From Pectobacterium cacticida (GTDB lineage: Bacteria; Pseudomonadota; Gammaproteobacteria; Enterobacterales; Enterobacteriaceae): a stretch of 64,000 nt of DNA. Under the pieces are notes generated by a model, which saw only the letters and a program-made list of their open reading frames with translations, ran no database searches and had not been told where the DNA came from. Below, in pieces: positions 53,774 to 62,346 of this stretch (the stretch's first letter is position 1; each line of letters opens with the position of its first letter). The stretch spans positions 3,844,001-3,908,000 of the forward strand of contig NZ_CP133656.1 of NCBI RefSeq assembly GCF_036885195.1, in the 5' to 3' direction. The translations under genes were made by a program, and so were the position numbers.

Positions 53774-53863
53774 TATAGATGTGTGTAGTGATTCACAAAA
53801 TCGGGATGATGCGGCGGGCGTCGTGAGAAGAATCAGAGGAGTGCAATACGCTATGCCTAAAAC

Positions 53864-53902
53864 AAAAAAACCGGTTGGCGTGATAGCGCAAACCGGTTTT
53901 TT
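53864..53902 (-). terminator. tpiA terminator containing two AACCGGTT boxes
   Basis: ACCGGTT pairs with AACCGGT and, after one mismatch, GCG pairs with CGC, with a 6-nt loop; in the tpiA direction it is followed by TTTTTTTGTTTT. A-rich DNA on the other arm makes it usable in both directions. A smaller hairpin (GACGAACC / GGTTCGTC, 53907-53926) stands just before it. Confidence 0.85.
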
Positions 53903-53942
53903 ATCAGACGAACCACGGGGTTCGTCCATTTTCGATGCAAAC

Positions 53943-54710
53943 TTAGCCGCGTTTGGCGTCGGCAGCGGCCTTCACGATAACGGCAAAGGCGTCGGCTTTC
54001 AGTGAGGCGCCGCCAACCAGTGCGCCGTCGATGTCCGGCTGGGTGAACAACTCTGCGGCATTCGTCGCGTTAACCGAACCGCCGTACTGGATGATCACTT
54101 GCTCAGCAACCGCCGCATCCTGTTTAGCGATGTGATCGCGGATGAATTTGTGAACGGCCTGCGCCTGTGCTGGGGTGGCGGACTTACCTGTACCGATAGC
54201 CCAAATAGGTTCGTAGGCGATGACAGCGTTTTCAAACGCTTTCGCGCCGAGCGTATTCAGCACGGCGTCCAATTGGCGAGCACAGACGGCTTCCGTCTGA
54301 CCTGCTTCGTTTTCGGCTTCGCTTTCACCAATACACAACACCGGAATCAGGCCAGCGTCTTTCAGCACGCCAAATTTCTTCGCAATGAATTCGTCACTTT
54401 CTTTGTGGTAAGTGCGGCGCTCAGAGTGGCCGATGATGATGTATTTCGCGCCGATATCTTTCAGCATTTCGGCAGACGTTTCCCCCGTGAATGCGCCAGA
54501 AAGGTTTACGTCAACGTTCTGCGCGCCCAGCGCAATACGGCTACCTGCCAGCTGGCGATGAGCCTGATCGAGGTAAATTGTCGGGGGGGCGATCGCTACA
54601 CCACAGCCGTCAACGGCGCTGAGTTCGTTACGCAGACCCGCAATCAGTTCGTTAACCATGTGAGTGCTGCCGTTCAACTTCCAGTTACCCATAACTAATG
54701 GATGTCGCAT
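53943..54710 (-). CDS. tpiA: Triose-phosphate isomerase
   Basis: This 255-aa enzyme has the length of E. coli TpiA. Catalytic residues are visible: Lys in MGNWKLNG, His in IIIGHSERR, Glu in VIAYEPIWAIGTGK and phosphate-binding loops YGGSVN and GALVGGASLK. It interconverts dihydroxyacetone phosphate and glyceraldehyde 3-phosphate. It begins the return to the E. coli-like core order (tpiA, yiiQ, fpr, glpX). The region upstream to yiiQ (180 bp) holds no gene. Confidence 0.97.
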   Translation of the reverse strand: MRHPLVMGNWKLNGSTHMVNELIAGLRNELSAVDGCGVAIAPPTIYLDQAHRQLAGSRIALGAQNVDVNLSGAFTGETSAEMLKDIGAKYIIIGHSERRTYHKESDEFIAKKFGVLKDAGLIPVLCIGESEAENEAGQTEAVCARQLDAVLNTLGAKAFENAVIAYEPIWAIGTGKSATPAQAQAVHKFIRDHIAKQDAAVAEQVIIQYGGSVNATNAAELFTQPDIDGALVGGASLKADAFAVIVKAAADAKRG

Positions 54711-54889
54711 CTTTTTTCCTCCAGACGGAATCGCGAATAAATCACTCGGTTTATTTGAAAATAAATTTTAAACAAGGCGTTAGTGAATTCCCGTACCCTT
54801 TTCACCGCCGCCTGTCAAAATAACTTGCCCACAGTATAGAGACGAAATATGACCGTGGCTCTGTTTTTCGTTATGAATTACCGCCCCGA

Positions 54890-55486
54890 TCACGGTTCAG
54901 ATAGCGTGAGCTTAATCGGTTCAACAGCAAAAGTTAGCCCCTTTTCCCCATTATCTGCAACCACAAAGCGCAAGGCGCCCTCTGATTGCTGATAGAAACG
55001 CTGCCCCTTGCCTTTTTCCAGCAGTTCAGCCACTTTCTTCACGCTTTGCGCTTCCGTCAGTGAAGGCGCAAACGCACGCGCCAATGCCGCCATGTAGTTA
55101 ACGGCCTGTTGACGGCTTGCTGCCGTTTCCTGTTCGTTCTGCGACTGCGGTAGCCAGGTAATTTGCAGCGTCTTGATTTTCCCGGTGCCCTTTTCCAACG
55201 CCGTTGAGGCATAGAGAGAATCGTTAATCCGGCTGGCGGCGCGGGTCAACGCATCGGCGATATTGCCGCTGTCGACAATCCGAAACTCACCAATGGGCAA
55301 CGTCGGGTTGCTCAAATTATAACGGGAACGAAATTGCGAAATGGTTTGATCGAAGGTGGGGGCGCCGGCCAGCAGATACGGCGCATTGGCTGACGTATCA
55401 GGCGGGAACGTCGGATCGGCTCCTGCACTGGCCTGGTACAGCGCGAGCGAGGAGAGAAAAAGTAAAGCGATGCATTTTCGTGTCAT
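54890..55486 (-). CDS. yiiQ: DUF1454 exported protein YiiQ
   Basis: This 198-aa protein has a signal peptide (KCIALLFLSSLALYQASAGA) and matches E. coli YiiQ (199 aa) through PYLLAGAPTFDQTISQFRSR, LTRAASRINDSLYASTALEKG and ALRFVVADNGEKGLTFAVEP. Function is unknown; it is predicted periplasmic. ATG 55486 fits the signal peptide; an in-frame ATG at 55507 would add seven residues. E. coli yiiR, normally next, was not found between yiiQ and fpr, where 200 bp hold no evident gene. Confidence 0.9.
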   Translation of the reverse strand: MTRKCIALLFLSSLALYQASAGADPTFPPDTSANAPYLLAGAPTFDQTISQFRSRYNLSNPTLPIGEFRIVDSGNIADALTRAASRINDSLYASTALEKGTGKIKTLQITWLPQSQNEQETAASRQQAVNYMAALARAFAPSLTEAQSVKKVAELLEKGKGQRFYQQSEGALRFVVADNGEKGLTFAVEPIKLTLSEP

Positions 55487-55703
55487 AGGGATTCGGGTCA
55501 GCCACATAAGAAAACAGCCAGGCCAATAACGGCGGAATACCTTCGATTAAAGCGGTATTTATAGGCTATTGTCAAAAATCGTGGTGACATTAGTGACGAT
55601 AACATGTCGCGCCCTACGGCTCGTTGGCGCGGCAGTTCAGGACATTATCGTTAATGACAATGCAGCGGTGGCGTTTTCAACACAGACCGATATTGGCCGC
55701 CGT

Positions 55704-56450
55704 TTACCAATAGTTTTCGGCTGTCATATGGCCAGGCCTGCGGCGCAGATGTTTGGCCATTTTCCGTTCTTCCTTCAGCAATAGCTGGGTGTCACGCACC
55801 ATTTGCGGGTTGCCACACAGCATGACATGGCTGGTCGCGACATCCATGGGTAGACCGACCGCAGCTTCCAGCGCACCGTTGCTGATAAGCTGCGGAATAC
55901 GGCCGGTTAGCGAACCTGCGGCTTCTTCCCGGCTGACAACCGTTTGAATACGTAGCTTACCCTGATAGCGCTGCTGTAATTGCTGCATCAAAGGAAGATA
56001 GCTCAGATCGCGGGAGAACCGCGCAGCATGTACCAGCACGATGTTGCTGAAGCGATCCAGATCTTTACCTTCCTGAAGGATAGACAAATAAGGCCCAATG
56101 CCCGTACCTGTCGCCAGCATCCACAGGGTTTCACAATCAGGAATCTCTTCCAACACGAAGAAACCGGCAGCTTCTTTAACGACCAGGACTTCCGAGCCAG
56201 GTTGTAGCGCATGCAGATGGGGGCTGAGTTTACCCTCTGGCACGGTTACCAGATAGAACTCAAGCGTAGGTTCGCTGGGCGCATTCACATAGGAATAGGC
56301 ACGCTGCACTTTTTCACCGTCAATCTCCAGCGCCAGCTTGCCATACTGTCCGGCAGTGAATGTATCGGTGGGAGCATGAACTCGAATGCTAAACAGATTT
56401 TCTGTCCAGTTCTCCACGTGAACCACCTTGCCAGTCACCCATTCAGCCAT
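55704..56450 (-). CDS. fpr: Ferredoxin/flavodoxin--NADP+ reductase
   Basis: This 248-aa enzyme has the length of E. coli Fpr. The FAD-binding RAYSYVNAPSEPTLEFYLV and GKLSPHLHALQPG, and the NADP-binding MLATGTGIGPYLSIL and MLCGNPQMVRDTQ are conserved, and it ends AENYW. It moves electrons between NADPH and flavodoxin or ferredoxin and is part of the SoxRS response in E. coli. Position between yiiQ and glpX is as in E. coli. Confidence 0.95.
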   Translation of the reverse strand: MAEWVTGKVVHVENWTENLFSIRVHAPTDTFTAGQYGKLALEIDGEKVQRAYSYVNAPSEPTLEFYLVTVPEGKLSPHLHALQPGSEVLVVKEAAGFFVLEEIPDCETLWMLATGTGIGPYLSILQEGKDLDRFSNIVLVHAARFSRDLSYLPLMQQLQQRYQGKLRIQTVVSREEAAGSLTGRIPQLISNGALEAAVGLPMDVATSHVMLCGNPQMVRDTQLLLKEERKMAKHLRRRPGHMTAENYW

Positions 56451-56554
56451 AATTTTCTGCTCCTATTACTTGCGTTTGACGCCGATTTTTATGCCGCTAG
56501 GATACGCCATTTATTAACAACTGTGAAACAACCAGTTGGTCGAACGGCGGCCTG

Positions 56555-57565
56555 CTACAGGAGGAACTCGTGCAATTTGCGATCTTTACGATCCAGATAG
56601 TGCGTCGAGCGAATCCGGCGGATCGTGCGTGATTTACCGCGAATCAGCAGCGTTTCCGTGGTGGCGATGTTGCCCTTGCGCACGATCCCGTCCAGCAGAT
56701 CGCCTTTAGTAATTCCGGTCGCAGAGAACACCACATTGTCATTACGCGCCATATCATCGAGTTTAAGCACGACACCGGCATCGATCCCCATTTGTCGGCA
56801 ACGGATCAGTTCTTCTTCACCGATACGGCGATTCTCAGCACTATCGCCTTTAACCTGATGACGAGCCAGTAAGCGCCCCTGCATGTCGCCATCCAGCGCG
56901 CGGATAACGGCGGCCGAAATCACGCCTTCTGGCGCCCCACCAATACCATATAGCACGTCAACTTCGCTGTCCGGCATACAAGTGAGAATGGAAGCGGCGA
57001 CATCGCCGTCAGGAATGGCAAACACTTTTACGCCTAACCGCTGCATCTCCGCAATGCAGGCCTCATGGCGCGGTTTAGCCAGCGTAGTGACAGTGAGCTC
57101 GCTAAGCGACTTACCCAGTTTCTGCGCAATATTGGACAGGTTGTCCGCCAGCGGAAGGTTGAGATCAATCACTCCTTTAGCCTCTGGCCCAACGATCAGC
57201 TTTTCCATATACATATCCGGCGCGTGCAGAAACGCGCCTTCTTCGCCGACGGCCAGTACGGCCAGCGCATTCGCCTGCCCCATTGCCGTCATCCGCGTGC
57301 CTTCAATCGGGTCAACAGCAATGTCCACAGTTTCGCCCTGCCCCGCGCCCACTCGCTCGCCAATGAACAGCATGGGCGCGTCGTCAATTTCCCCTTCGCC
57401 AATGACAATCTGCCCGTCGATATTGACCTGATTCAACACAATCCGCATCGCCTGTACGGCGGCATTATCGGCGGCGTTCTTGTCGCCGCGGCCCAGCCAT
57501 TTATAGCCGGCCAGCGCCGCAGCCTCGGTCACGCGCGAGAATTCGATGGCTAATTCACGTTTCAT
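56555..57565 (-). CDS. glpX: Fructose-1,6-bisphosphatase class II
   Basis: This 336-aa enzyme is equal in length to E. coli GlpX. Metal and substrate segments include GEGEIDDAPMLFIGE, DIAVDPIEGTRMTAMGQANA and LYGIGGAPEGVISAAVIRAL. It removes the 1-phosphate of fructose 1,6-bisphosphate in gluconeogenesis from glycerol. It follows glpFK on the same strand, separated by a hairpin terminator, so it may be transcribed by read-through or its own promoter. Confidence 0.96.
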   Translation of the reverse strand: MKRELAIEFSRVTEAAALAGYKWLGRGDKNAADNAAVQAMRIVLNQVNIDGQIVIGEGEIDDAPMLFIGERVGAGQGETVDIAVDPIEGTRMTAMGQANALAVLAVGEEGAFLHAPDMYMEKLIVGPEAKGVIDLNLPLADNLSNIAQKLGKSLSELTVTTLAKPRHEACIAEMQRLGVKVFAIPDGDVAASILTCMPDSEVDVLYGIGGAPEGVISAAVIRALDGDMQGRLLARHQVKGDSAENRRIGEEELIRCRQMGIDAGVVLKLDDMARNDNVVFSATGITKGDLLDGIVRKGNIATTETLLIRGKSRTIRRIRSTHYLDRKDRKLHEFLL

Positions 57566-57657
57566 AAATACCTGTCTGTTATCGATCGGGAGGGAATGAT
57601 ATGGCGTGGAATAGTATCACAACGAGCGAGGAACGCGGTTGGGCGGAAGGAGAAAAC

Positions 57658-57676
57658 GGGCGCGATAAACGCGCCC
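57658..57676 (-). terminator. Terminator-like hairpin after glpK
   Basis: GGGCGCG-ATAAA-CGCGCCC makes a perfect 7-bp stem; in the glpK direction it is followed by GTTTTCTCC. It would reduce transcription from glpFK into glpX. Confidence 0.7.
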
Positions 57677-57687
57677 AAAATGAAGGA

Positions 57688-59199
57688 TCAGGTGTCGTGC
57701 TCTTCCCAGTTACGGGCGCGGGCAACCGCTTTCTGCCAGCCGCGATAACGCACGTTGCGCTCCACCGTCTCGATGCTGGGGTGGAATTCACGCTCGATCC
57801 TGGCCTTACTTTTCACTTCATCCAGATTGTCCCAAAAGCCCGTCGCCAGACCAGCCAGAAATGCGGCGCCCAGCGCGGTGGATTCACGGACTTCCGGGCG
57901 TTCCACACGTGTCCCGAGAATATCGGACTGGAATTGCATCAGGAAGTTGTTGGCTACGGCGCCGCCGTCAACACGCAGCGCCTTCAGACGCGTATTCGCA
58001 TCGGCCTGCATGGCATCCAGCACATCACGCGTCTGGAAGGCGATGGATTCCAGCGTCGCACGAATGATGTGGTTGGCATTTACGCCGCGGGTCAAGCCAA
58101 AGATAGCGCCACGCGCATAGGGATCCCAATAAGGGGCGCCCAATCCGGTAAAGGCGGGGACAACATAGACGCCATTTGAATCCTTCACTTTCGTCGCGAA
58201 GTATTCGGAATCCATGGAATCGCCGATGATTTTCAATTCGTCACGCAGCCATTGGATAGACGCGCCGCCAACAAACACCGAACCTTCCAGCGCGTAATTC
58301 ACTTCGCCGCGCGGGCCGCAGGCTATGGTCGTCAGCAAACCGTGTTTCGACAGCACGGCGTCGTTACCCGTATTCATTAATAAGAAGCAGCCGGTGCCAT
58401 AGGTGTTTTTCGCCATGCCGGGGTTGACGCAAAGCTGACCATACAGCGCCGCCTGTTGGTCACCCGCGATACCGGCGATCGGAATACGGGTGCCGCCTTT
58501 ACCACCGATGTTAGTCTGACCGTAGACTTCGGAAGAGGCGCGCACATCCGGCAGCATCTCCCGTGGAATATCCAGCACGTCCAGCATGCGGGTATCCCAT
58601 TCCAGCGTATGAATGTTAAACAGCATGGTGCGAGACGCATTGGTATAATCCGTGACGTGAACACGCCCTTGCGTCATTTTCCAGATCAGCCAGGTATCGA
58701 TAGTGCCAAACAGCAGTTCACCGCGTTTAGCGCGCTCACGCGCACCCTCCACATGATCCAGAATCCATTTCACCTTAGTGCCGGAGAAATAGGGATCGAC
58801 GACCAACCCGGTGGTATTACGCACGTACTCTTCCAGACCGTCTTTCTTCAGCTTCTCACAGATTTCCGCCGTACGGCGACACTGCCAGACGATGGCGTTA
58901 TAAATTGGCTTACCGCTCTTTTTTTCCCATACGACGGTGGTTTCACGCTGGTTGGTGATACCAATGCCCGCGACCTCATCTGAATTGATGTCGGCCTTAG
59001 CCAGCACCTCAACCAGCGTCGAGCTTTGGGTGGCCCATATTTCCATTGGGTCATGCTCCACCCAGCCCGCCTTGGGATAGATCTGGGTGAATTCACGCTG
59101 TGAAATGCTAACGATGTTGGCATCGTGATCCAATACGATAGCACGAGAGCTGGTGGTGCCTTGATCAAGCGCGACAATGTATTTTTTATCCGGAGTCAT
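57688..59199 (-). CDS. glpK: Glycerol kinase
   Basis: This 503-aa FGGY kinase has KYIVALDQGTTSSRAIVLD, the glycerol-binding NQRETTVVWEKKSGKP, AGIAGDQQAALYGQL, YGTGCFLLMNTG and LRVDGGAVANNFLMQFQSD. It phosphorylates glycerol entering via GlpF to glycerol 3-phosphate. Start 59199 (MTPDKKY) aligns with E. coli MTEKKY; a possible ATG three codons upstream is less likely. It lies 53 bp after glpF in an operon. Confidence 0.97.
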   Translation of the reverse strand: MTPDKKYIVALDQGTTSSRAIVLDHDANIVSISQREFTQIYPKAGWVEHDPMEIWATQSSTLVEVLAKADINSDEVAGIGITNQRETTVVWEKKSGKPIYNAIVWQCRRTAEICEKLKKDGLEEYVRNTTGLVVDPYFSGTKVKWILDHVEGARERAKRGELLFGTIDTWLIWKMTQGRVHVTDYTNASRTMLFNIHTLEWDTRMLDVLDIPREMLPDVRASSEVYGQTNIGGKGGTRIPIAGIAGDQQAALYGQLCVNPGMAKNTYGTGCFLLMNTGNDAVLSKHGLLTTIACGPRGEVNYALEGSVFVGGASIQWLRDELKIIGDSMDSEYFATKVKDSNGVYVVPAFTGLGAPYWDPYARGAIFGLTRGVNANHIIRATLESIAFQTRDVLDAMQADANTRLKALRVDGGAVANNFLMQFQSDILGTRVERPEVRESTALGAAFLAGLATGFWDNLDEVKSKARIEREFHPSIETVERNVRYRGWQKAVARARNWEEHDT

Positions 59200-59252
59200 A
59201 AATCCCATCCTGAAATAATTAACCGTGAAAGAGGAGGGTCGTGGCGTTAAGT

Positions 59253-60092
59253 TTAACGGCTTTCACGACGCGTGTTAGCTTCTGCCTCGGACTCGCATAC
59301 ATCGCAGGGCAGATGACGACCAATCAATGCGCGATAGCCGAAAGCGCCCAGGCAGGCGCCAATGATGGGGCCGAAAATAGGCACCAGAAAATAAGGGATC
59401 TCCCGCGCGCCAGTGAAGGCGATGCTGCCCCAACCCGCCAGAGAGGCGAAGAGTTTAGGGCCAAAATCACGCGCCGGGTTAAGCGCGAATCCCGTCAACG
59501 GCCCCATGGACGCGCCAATCACGGCAATTAGAATACCGATGAGCAGCGGCGCAAGCGGCCCGCGCGGAATACCATTACCGTCATCGGTCAGCGCCAGAAT
59601 CAGACACATGAGAATAGCGGTGATTACCGTCTCCACCAGCAGCGCCTGTATAACGGAAATATGCGGATTCGGATACGTTGAGAAAATACTCGCTAAATTC
59701 AGGCTCTCCGTACTGCCACGCACCACGTTATTGGCCTGTTCAAAATCCACAAACAGATTGTAATACAGACCGTACACCAGCGCGGCGGTACAAAAAGCCC
59801 CGGCAATTTGCGCCAGAATATAAGGCACAACTTTACGCCTCTCGAAGCAGGCAAACAGCCAGAGGGCAATTGTGACGGCCGGGTTGAGATGAGCACCAGA
59901 AATCGCGGCGGTCAGGTAGATGGCCAGCGCAACGCCCAGTCCCCAAATGATACTGATTTCCCATTGTCCGAAGCTGGCGCCTGCCAGTTTCAACGCGGCG
60001 ACACAGCCAGCGCCGAAGAAGATCAAGAGGCCCGTGCCAAGAAATTCGGCGATACACTGACCTTTTAACGTTGAACGTTCTGTTTGGCTCAT
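59253..60092 (-). CDS. glpF: Glycerol facilitator aquaporin GlpF
   Basis: This 279-aa aquaglyceroporin has six membrane segments and two half-helices with NPA motifs, GAHLNPAVTIALWLF and TGFALNPARDFGPK; the latter keeps the Asp after NPAR typical of glycerol channels. It lets glycerol cross the inner membrane passively. First gene of glpFK, divergent from zapB. Confidence 0.96.
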   Translation of the reverse strand: MSQTERSTLKGQCIAEFLGTGLLIFFGAGCVAALKLAGASFGQWEISIIWGLGVALAIYLTAAISGAHLNPAVTIALWLFACFERRKVVPYILAQIAGAFCTAALVYGLYYNLFVDFEQANNVVRGSTESLNLASIFSTYPNPHISVIQALLVETVITAILMCLILALTDDGNGIPRGPLAPLLIGILIAVIGASMGPLTGFALNPARDFGPKLFASLAGWGSIAFTGAREIPYFLVPIFGPIIGACLGAFGYRALIGRHLPCDVCESEAEANTRRESR

Positions 60093-60615
60093 AATTTTTT
60101 CCTGCTGGGTAAGGAACAGAGTGGGTGTTATTAAGGATACCGTCTGGTTGCATCCTCTGATTTAAATGTATTTATGATGTGAATTTATCGTTAATGCGCG
60201 GAAACGAGAAATATCGAAATACAAATGTGTGTTGTTCGTCAAAAAAATGCGCGAATTCGCTTATAAAATGACTGGAAATCGTTTTTCCCTCGCGATTGAA
60301 GGTAACAACCGGGTTAAATTTATTAACACGATCGGTATCATGAAGACGCGAATGGGGGCTGTTTTTCGCTTTTCCTGACGGTTTTTCGGTTTGTATTGAT
60401 AGTGTTAAGTAAGAAAAGCTGCCACACTCGTCTGATGGGGGATGTACGCTAGACAGGGAACCATTGGCTACATACAATTTCGCTATGGTCTGTCTTGCCA
60501 ACCGTCCCGCTGTCAGGATTTTATTACGGGCGGGTGGCGTAGGGTGTTGGTTACAGTGTCTGAAAGCCAGCGTTAACCGATCTTTGCCTTGTTGCGATTA
60601 AAAGGGGTTTGCAGA
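60093..60615. promoter_or_regulatory. Intergenic region between glpF and zapB
   Basis: These 520 bp must hold the glpFK and zapB promoters. A TGTGA half-site at 60178-60182 recalls a CRP site, and GCGAATTCGC near 60252 is a 10-bp palindrome. A clear GlpR operator (ATGTTCG-type) could not be aligned. No open frame here looks like a real gene. Confidence 0.5.
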
Positions 60616-60858
60616 ATGTCATTTGAAGTGTTTGAAAAGCTGGAAGCAAAAGTTCAGCAGGCGATTGATACTATCACGCTGTTGCAAATGGAAATTGAAG
60701 AGCTGAAAGAGCAGAACAACACGCTGTCGCAGGATGCTCAGGCGGCAGCGGCCGCACGTGAAGCGCTGGTGCGCGAGAACGAACAGCTAAAAGAAGAACA
60801 AGTCGTATGGCAAGAGCGCCTGCGCGCGCTGCTAGGTAAAATGGAAGAAGTTCAATAA
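60616..60858 (+). CDS. zapB: Cell division protein ZapB
   Basis: This 80-aa protein (MSFEVFEKLEAKVQQAIDTI at the N-terminus) is one long coiled coil with heptads such as LLQMEIEELKEQNNTL and LVRENEQLKEEQ. It stimulates Z-ring assembly with ZapA and FtsZ. ATG 60616 has an AGGGG site; an in-frame ATG at 60589 adds nine unrelated residues. Next to glpF as in E. coli. Confidence 0.95.
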   Translation: MSFEVFEKLEAKVQQAIDTITLLQMEIEELKEQNNTLSQDAQAAAAAREALVRENEQLKEEQVVWQERLRALLGKMEEVQ

Positions 60859-60887
60859 ACGGTTTGCACGTCACGACCGACGACTTC

Positions 60888-60919
60888 GCAGGGGAGTTTC
60901 AGGAATGAGACTCCCCTGC
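60888..60919. terminator. Strong hairpin between zapB and the AI-2E gene
   Basis: GCAGGGGAGT pairs perfectly with ACTCCCCTGC (10 bp, 12-nt loop) between the converging genes. T-runs are weak on both sides, so it may be a bidirectional terminator or 3' end stabiliser. Confidence 0.6.
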
Positions 60920-60964
60920 GCGGCGCACCGGGTCAGAAGCCTGACGGATAACATGGGTTAGGCG

Positions 60965-62164
60965 CTAACACTTCTCCTGTTTATCCTCCGCTTCCTGATT
61001 TCCCTCAGCCGACTTCGCCGTCTGGTTTACCGTCGCTCCGCTACCTTCGGCATTGACGGCATTCGCATGCAGGCGGCCTTCCTCAATAAAATCCTCGTCG
61101 ATGCTTTCAATATTATCCTGATTATCCCGTCCAGATAGGATGTTCCAACAGGCGATGAACAGCGCCGCAATCAGCGGGCCGATGACAAAACCGTTGATCC
61201 CGTAGATTTCCATCCCGCCCAGCGTTGCGATCAAAATCAGGTAATCCGGCATTTTGGTATCTTTTCCTACCAAGAGCGGGCGCAGAATATTATCGACCAG
61301 CCCCACAACCAACACGAAGAAGGCGACGATGAAAATAGCCTGCCAGATCATATTCGTGGCAAACAGATAGGCGGCGGCTGGCACCCAGATTATCGCCGAT
61401 CCTACCGCCGGGATGAGCGACAGAAAGGCCATTAAAGCGCCCCACAACAGGCTGCCTTCTATTCCGGCGATGGAAAATGCAATACCGCCTAGCGTCCCCT
61501 GAACCAGCGCGACAACCACGGTGCCCTTTACCGTCGCCCGCGACACTGCGGCAAACTTAACCAGCAGGTGGTGCTTCACATGGGTAGAAAGCGGTAGTGA
61601 TTCCAGAATCAGGTTCACCAGATAGGAACCTTCTTTCAGAAGGAAGAAAAGCAGATAAAGCATCACCCCGAAACCGATAAAAAAGGTGAATGTCCCTTTA
61701 CCAATTAACAGCACGCTCCCGGCCAGATATTGCCCGCCTCTCAGCGCAACCTGAGAAAGCGCCTGCTGAATTTTGGCCGCGTTATCTAAACCGTGCTCGG
61801 CCAGAAAATGCCGCGCCCACCCTGGCAGATGCTGAAGCATATCGGCCACTACGACGGGAAATTGCGTGTTGTTATCTTGTAATCGGGTATACACCCCGTT
61901 GATTTCAACCACCAGCGAGGAAACAATTCCCCCTAAAGGAATGAAGACGATAAGGAAGATAATTGCGACAGTCAGTAACGAAGCAACACCGTTGCGATCG
62001 TTCAACTTTTGCCGAATTTTGCTTTTCAGCGGATGGAAGATAATCGCCAGCACGGCCGCCCATAAAATGGCGGAATAATACGGCGACAAGATGCCAAAGA
62101 ATGCCAGCGTAACGGCTAACAAGATAAGGATAAAGAATCCCTTCGTAAGCGCTTTACTATTCAC
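60965..62164 (-). CDS. AI-2E family transporter (PerM/YdiK-like)
   Basis: This 399-aa membrane protein has about eight hydrophobic segments and the family pattern PYYSAILWAAVLAIIFHPLK at the start, GGIAFSIAGIEGSLLWGALM and LVDNILRPLLVGKDTKMPDY. The last 50 residues are acidic and soluble. Family members have been linked to AI-2 export or Na+/H+ exchange, without agreement on a general function. It is single and convergent with zapB. Confidence 0.85.
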   Translation of the reverse strand: MNSKALTKGFFILILLAVTLAFFGILSPYYSAILWAAVLAIIFHPLKSKIRQKLNDRNGVASLLTVAIIFLIVFIPLGGIVSSLVVEINGVYTRLQDNNTQFPVVVADMLQHLPGWARHFLAEHGLDNAAKIQQALSQVALRGGQYLAGSVLLIGKGTFTFFIGFGVMLYLLFFLLKEGSYLVNLILESLPLSTHVKHHLLVKFAAVSRATVKGTVVVALVQGTLGGIAFSIAGIEGSLLWGALMAFLSLIPAVGSAIIWVPAAAYLFATNMIWQAIFIVAFFVLVVGLVDNILRPLLVGKDTKMPDYLILIATLGGMEIYGINGFVIGPLIAALFIACWNILSGRDNQDNIESIDEDFIEEGRLHANAVNAEGSGATVNQTAKSAEGNQEAEDKQEKC

Positions 62165-62346
62165 AACGATTTCCCCTTCGTTTAATCAGCCCTAGAAATA
62201 TAGAACGAAGAGGGGTATTTGCAATAACGCAAAAAGCGCGGATCGCTGAATAAAGTGAAGAAATGACGCTCTGTTGACGGTAGACGGGGAATACGCGACG
62301 GAAAGCGGCACATAAATAGCGCCTGCCGCCGCGCCATCTGCGGTTA

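Noticed and set aside
57601..58179. 192-aa plus-strand open frame across the 3' end of glpK
   Set aside because: Glycerol kinase is conserved along the whole interval on the minus strand.
60240..60270. GlpR operator upstream of glpF
   Set aside because: The palindrome GCGAATTCGC has CG-N4-CG spacing that does not fit the GlpR pattern, so no operator was called.
60172..60501. 109-aa minus-strand open frame in the glpF-zapB gap
   Set aside because: No ribosome site or recognisable domain, and it overlaps the region where the divergent promoters must lie.
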